Source: JAZLDV01 sp045614925
GTDB taxonomy: Bacteria; Bacillota_I; Bacilli_A; Erysipelotrichales; Coprobacillaceae
Length of the DNA: 6,890 nucleotides
Direction of reading: 5' to 3'
NCBI GenBank assembly: GCA_045614925.1
Contig: JAZLDV010000023.1
Coordinates: forward strand, 1-6,890
Positions 1 to 4,000 of this stretch are shown piece by piece. The translations under genes were made by a program, and so were the position numbers. Each line of letters opens with the position of its first letter. The stretch's first letter is position 1. The notes under the pieces were generated by a model, which worked only from the letters and a program-made list of their open reading frames with translations, was not told the origin of the DNA and did no database searches.

Positions 1-21
1 AGTACAAGCCGTATAATTTTA

Positions 22-753
22 TTAATATAATCTTGTATATTTTTCAAAGTAGTGTTCGTTACGTTCATATCCACCATCTAAGTTTGCACTCATAAATACT
101 TCTACTTCACATCCCATATCTCTTAAACATGCGCAGATGGCTGTACTTAAGCATGCACAGATATATGAGTTAGCAATAGATGATGTAGGGAATATAACAG
201 CACCATGGTTAGGTAATGGTGTTGCAGCATCTCCAATTTCTCCACAGTTATCAATAACAATATCACTAACTTCATATAATTTCTTTCCACTTTCATGTCT
301 AGAAGTAACAGAAGCAGAATGTTTTAAGTTAGTAATACAAATAACATGTGCACCACGTTTTTTTGCTTCCATTGCTAATTCTACAGGATAAGGATTTCTT
401 CCTGAGTTTGATGCAATTAATACGACATCCCCTTTAGAAATATAATATAAATCAGCTAATATTTTTGCATATCCTGGTAATCTTTCAATCATCGTAGATT
501 TTGTAGGATGATCAGTTAAAGTTAATTCAGGTGTTAAAATAGGAACAGTAAAAGCTAAAGAACCAGCTCTTCCATATAACTCTTCAGCAACAGTATGAGA
601 ATGCCCACTTCCACTTACAAAAAACTTATGACCATCTTTATGTGCTTCAGCAATCATTTTTGCTGCATGATAAAGATTGTCTATTTGAGTTTTTTGAATT
701 TCATTTACAATATTATTTCCTTTAGTAAAAACAGTTTCCATTATTTGATACAT
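22..753 (-). CDS. SIS-domain phosphosugar-binding protein (COG4821/UPF0309-like)
   Basis: Complete 243-aa cytoplasmic protein with no signal peptide or membrane segment. It carries one sugar isomerase (SIS) fold. After an N-terminal helical region (residues 1-40) comes the first phosphosugar loop SGSGHSH (47-53). The second strand-loop, VVLIASNSGRNPYP (110-123), has the serine-rich SNSG signature that contacts the sugar phosphate. A GEIGDA motif lies at 171-176 and the family-like ending SANLDGGYERNE at 222-233. The length fits the roughly 240-250 aa of COG4821/UPF0309 proteins as I recall them. The start at 753 is chosen because AGGAGGA lies 7 nt upstream; the in-frame ATG at 741 lacks that spacing. 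The gene is divergent from the GH84 glycosidase, so a role in handling imported phosphorylated amino sugar is plausible, but the substrate and even catalysis are unproven. Odd feature: five cysteines at residues 199-215 in a small tandem duplication. The family call is firm, the function is not. Confidence 0.9.
   Translation of the reverse strand: MYQIMETVFTKGNNIVNEIQKTQIDNLYHAAKMIAEAHKDGHKFFVSGSGHSHTVAEELYGRAGSLAFTVPILTPELTLTDHPTKSTMIERLPGYAKILADLYYISKGDVVLIASNSGRNPYPVELAMEAKKRGAHVICITNLKHSASVTSRHESGKKLYEVSDIVIDNCGEIGDAATPLPNHGAVIFPTSSIANSYICACLSTAICACLRDMGCEVEVFMSANLDGGYERNEHYFEKYTRLY
122..169 (-). repeat. 24-bp imperfect tandem duplication inside the SIS gene
   Basis: The 17-bp blocks at 122-138 and 146-162 match at 15 of 17 positions and are offset by exactly 24 bp. 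On the coding (minus) strand they encode two adjacent 8-residue units, ICACLSTA (198-205) and ICACLRDM (206-213). The result is cysteines at 199, 201, 207, 209 and 215. The gene frame is kept. It is either a recent micro-duplication or a chance match in a helix; an alignment with homologues would tell which. Confidence 0.6.
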
Positions 754-760
754 ATATATA

Positions 761-767
761 TCCTCCT
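761..767 (-). promoter_or_regulatory. Shine-Dalgarno site of the SIS gene
   Basis: Reads AGGAGGA on the minus strand, with 7 nt between it and the ATG at 753-751. The match to the 16S rRNA 3' end is near perfect, and it decides the start over the internal ATG at 741-739. Confidence 0.85.
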
Positions 768-906
768 ATAACACTGTAACTATATCATATTTGTATTTTT
801 TTATAAATAATATAAAAAAATAATCTAGTTTTTATTGTTTTTTAGGTGTGTTCTACAAAAAGTTTTTTAAAAACATAAAATTAAGTTTTCTATTAGCAAA
901 AAAAGG

Positions 907-914
907 TATAAAAT
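907..914 (+). promoter_or_regulatory. possible -10 box of the GH84 gene
   Basis: TATAAAAT lies 37 nt before the GTG start and would give a short leader of roughly 30 nt. The sequence 15-17 bp upstream (around 884-891, AGTTTTCT) is a poor -35, and AT-rich DNA produces such boxes often, so this is only a candidate. Confidence 0.25.
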
Positions 915-934
915 ATTAATGTATAAAATTATGA

Positions 935-943
935 AAGGATGGG
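935..943 (+). promoter_or_regulatory. Shine-Dalgarno site of the GH84 gene
   Basis: AAGGATGGG approximates AAGGAGG with one mismatch and sits 8 nt before GTG 952. It supports the GTG start, which gives a classic signal peptide beginning V(M)KKFILSL. The in-frame ATG at 931 has no site ahead of it. The in-frame ATG at 919 has a weaker AAAAGG at 901-906, 12 nt away, and cannot be fully excluded. Confidence 0.6.
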
Positions 944-951
944 GAATAAAA

Positions 952-1020
952 GTGAAAAAGTTTATCTTATCTTTAATGTGTGCTTTTATGATCTTTGCTT
1001 CTGTTTCACCAGTACAGGCG
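952..1020 (+). other. Sec signal peptide of the GH84 protein
   Basis: Residues 1-23: a KK n-region, a hydrophobic core FILSLMCAFMIFA, then SVSPVQA with cleavage expected after VQA (A23/Q24). There is no lipobox: the single Cys is at residue 10 inside the core, so this is a type I signal, not a lipoprotein. Confidence 0.85.
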
Positions 1021-4000
1021 CAAGTATCATTAGACGCATTAAATAACGCGATTGCTAATGTGAATGCATTAGATGAAGAAAAATATTCGGATGAAACTTT
1101 TGGTCTTTTAGAAGACAAGGTCAAAGCTGCTAAATCATTAAGTGCACCTACGCAACAAGATATTGATGATGCAGTGGCTGCTATTTTAGAGGCTGTAAAT
1201 AATTTAGCACCTCGTTATCCTAATCTTGCATTAAATAAAACTGTAAGTGTATCGTCTGCTTATAATAATACTAAGTTTAAAGCAGCAAATGCAACTGATG
1301 GTGACATGAATACAAGATGGGGAAATAATTATAATAGTAGTTCTTATAAAGGTGGAAACCAAGAAGAAACAATTACAGTTGATTTAGGATCTAAACAATC
1401 AATTAATACAGTTTTAGTGAACTGGGAAACTTCTTATGCAAAAAGTTATACTATTATGGGTTCTAATGATGGAACAAACTTCTTTGTAATTAAAGATGTA
1501 ACAAAGAGTGCAAAAGGAACAGATGTAATTGATAACTTAGGTGATGTATCTGCACGTTATATCAGATTAGGTTTACATAAAGCATCTGGTAAATATGGAT
1601 ATTCAATCTGGGAACTTGAAGTTTATGAAAAAAATCCATATGATACAATTTATTATAATTTAGTAAATGATGCTTCTATGAGTGCATCATCTACATATAA
1701 TAGTGCAAATTTTGCATTAAAACATATTAATGATGGAAATTTATCTACAAGATGGGGTAGTGATTATTCAGTACCTAGTGAAAACGAATATGTTATTGCT
1801 GATTTAGGTAAAGTATGTGCAGTAGATAGAGTTAAAATTAATTTTGAAAATGCATATCCTACTAAATATAAAATTCAAGGTTCAACTGATGGAGAAACTT
1901 ATACAGATTTAACTGGTGAGTTAACTGGTGTCGTTGGTGAACAAACTATTAGTAATTTAAATGCAAATGTCAGATTTGTTAAATTATTCTTCTTAGAAGC
2001 TGCAACAGAATATGGATATTCAATTTATGAATTAGAAATCTTTAGTCCTAGAAAATATGATTTAAATGTGGCAGTAGATGCTTTAGAAGAAAAATTAAAT
2101 AATATTACAGTTGGAACAACTGATGGGACTATGTCTCAAAAAGATTATGACAAATATGCTGCTATCTTAGCAAAAGGGCAAGCTGTAATAGAAAGTGCTG
2201 ATAGCACAAAATTAGAAATCTATAAGACATTAATTAATACAAATAAAGCATTAAGTAATGTAGATGGTGATGTGATTTCAGGTGTAGCATCTGTAATCAT
2301 TTATCCAAAACCACAAAGTATAACTGAGTATTCTTTTAATGGATTTAAATTTGAAGGAAATGTTGATATCGTTGTTCATGGTAAACAAGATGAAGCAACA
2401 TTACCAAAATTAGAAGCATTATTAGAAAAACATGAAATTTCATATCAATATGCTGATTCAGTAACAACTGATGGTGCAATTGTTTTAGCAACAAAATGTG
2501 ATGATGAATCATGTACATATTGTAACAGTGATGATGAAGCATTGAACCAAAAACAAGGTTATATTTTAGAATCATCAAATGAAGTGAATGAAAAAGGTCA
2601 GATTACTATTGTAGGTGCTGATACTGATGGAACATATTATGGTGTTATGTCTATGTATCAGTTATTTGAACAAAAAACAACTGATGGCAGATTAGCTGAA
2701 GTTTATGTTTCAGATTATCCTGATGTAGAGTTCAGAGGATATGTAGAAGGATTCTATGGTATTCCTTGGACATTTGATGATAGAGCAAGATTATTTGAAG
2801 ATACGTCATTATATAAAATGACAACATATATCTATGCTCCAAAAGATGATCCATATCATAGAAAATCTTGGAGAGTTTTATATCCTGAAGCAGAAGCAAA
2901 TAATATTAAAGGATTAGCTCAAGTTGCTGCCGAAAATAATATGGAATTCTGCTGGACAATCCATCCAGGTGCAGATTACGATTATACAACTGATGCAGAT
3001 AATGATGGTATCGTAGATGATTATGAAAAAATTATTGAAAAATTTGAACAAGTTTATAGTTTAGGTGTTAGACAATTTGGTATTTTCTATGATGACTTAG
3101 ACTATGGTGTTGCAAATGGTATTCAACATTCAACTGTAATAAATGATGCATATGAATATTTAACAAGTAAATATGATGATGTTAAACCATTTATCACAGT
3201 TGTAACACGTTATACAAATAGCTGGGGTGCTCCTTGGGATACATACTTTACTCCATTTATGAAAAATATCCATGAAGATACAATTGTATTATGGACTGGT
3301 CAATCAACTATGTCTGCTATTACAAAAGATTACATGGAATATCCAAAAACTAAAACTGGTGTAGATAGAGATTTAGGTGTATGGTGGAACTTCCCTGTAA
3401 CTGATTACTATTATGGACATTTATTAATGGGGTCATTAGACTGCTTAAGTAGTGATGTTGATAATATTAACAGTTTCTTCTTAAATCCTATGAGTGAAGC
3501 TGATGCTTCAAAAGTAGCGATTTATAGTGGTGCTGATTATGCATGGAATACTGCTGAATTTAATAGTGAAGAAAGCTGGAAACGTGCAATTAAAGAATTA
3601 GTTCCAGGATATAATGAAGAATTTGAAAGATTTGCTGATAACTTAGCATATGTTACAAAAGGAAATGGATTCTTCTTTGATGAATCTAAATATTTAATTG
3701 AAGACTTAGAAGCATTTAATAATGCTTTAAGTAATGGATTAAAATTAGAAGATGTTTCTTCATTAAAAGCTAAATTTGAACAAATGGTAAGCGATGCTAA
3801 AGCTTTAAGAAATGTTAAAAATCAAGCTTTATATGAAGAAATTAAAGAATTCTTAAATGCTTATGAAGCATTAGGAGAATCTGGTGCAAGCATCATGAGT
3901 GCATTTGAATATGCATTAGCTGGTGATGTTAACAATACTGTTGAAAGTATTGATGTATTTAAAGATAAACTTCAAGAAAGTCAAAGTTATAGAATTAAAA

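Larger units (their letters stand above)
754..951. promoter_or_regulatory. Divergent intergenic region between SIS gene and GH84 gene
   Basis: This 198-bp, extremely AT-rich stretch must hold the 5' control of both genes. No good TTGACA/TATAAT pair with 17-bp spacing stands out on either strand. On the plus strand the best -10-like box is TATAAAAT at 907-914, without a convincing -35. On the minus strand TATGAT (complement of 784-789) is a possible -10, again without a good -35. A perfect 6-bp inverted repeat with a 1-nt centre, GTTTTT-T-AAAAAC, lies at 862-874. It could be an operator, but it is simple T/A sequence and may be chance. I see no riboswitch, terminator or small gene here. Confidence 0.5.

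Noticed and set aside
1..21. Terminator or next gene after the SIS stop codon
   Set aside because: Only 21 bases are available, with no hairpin or reading frame that can be supported.
137..391. 84-codon open frame on the plus strand
   Set aside because: It lies wholly inside the SIS gene on the opposite strand, has no Shine-Dalgarno site, and its translation shows no recognisable family. The SIS frame carries clear motifs.
862..874. Inverted repeat GTTTTT-T-AAAAAC as a transcription terminator
   Set aside because: The stem is only A-T pairs with one G-C and a 1-nt loop, which cannot form a hairpin, and it lies between two divergent starts where no transcript should end.
919..933. Earlier in-frame ATG starts (919 and 931) for the GH84 protein
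   Set aside because: ATG 931 has no Shine-Dalgarno site, and ATG 919 has only a distant AAAAGG. GTG 952 has AAGGATGGG 8 nt upstream and yields a normal-length signal peptide. ATG 919 remains a minor possibility.
867..1124. 85-codon open frame on the minus strand over the GH84 start
   Set aside because: It is antisense to the signal peptide and N-terminal region, has low-complexity hydrophobic translation, and no ribosome site. It reads as a shadow of the GH84 gene.
2345..2578. 77-codon minus-strand open frame rich in His, Leu and Met
   Set aside because: It is antisense to the GH84 N-domain; the His/Met bias comes from reading ATG/ATC/CAT-rich codons backwards.
2281..3591. GH20 beta-hexosaminidase as the catalytic family
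   Set aside because: The N-domain fold is shared with GH20, but RGYVEGFYGIPW, YIYAPKDDPYHR and the adjacent DD pair in GIFYDDLDYG are GH84 signatures; GH20 uses an Asp-Glu pair.
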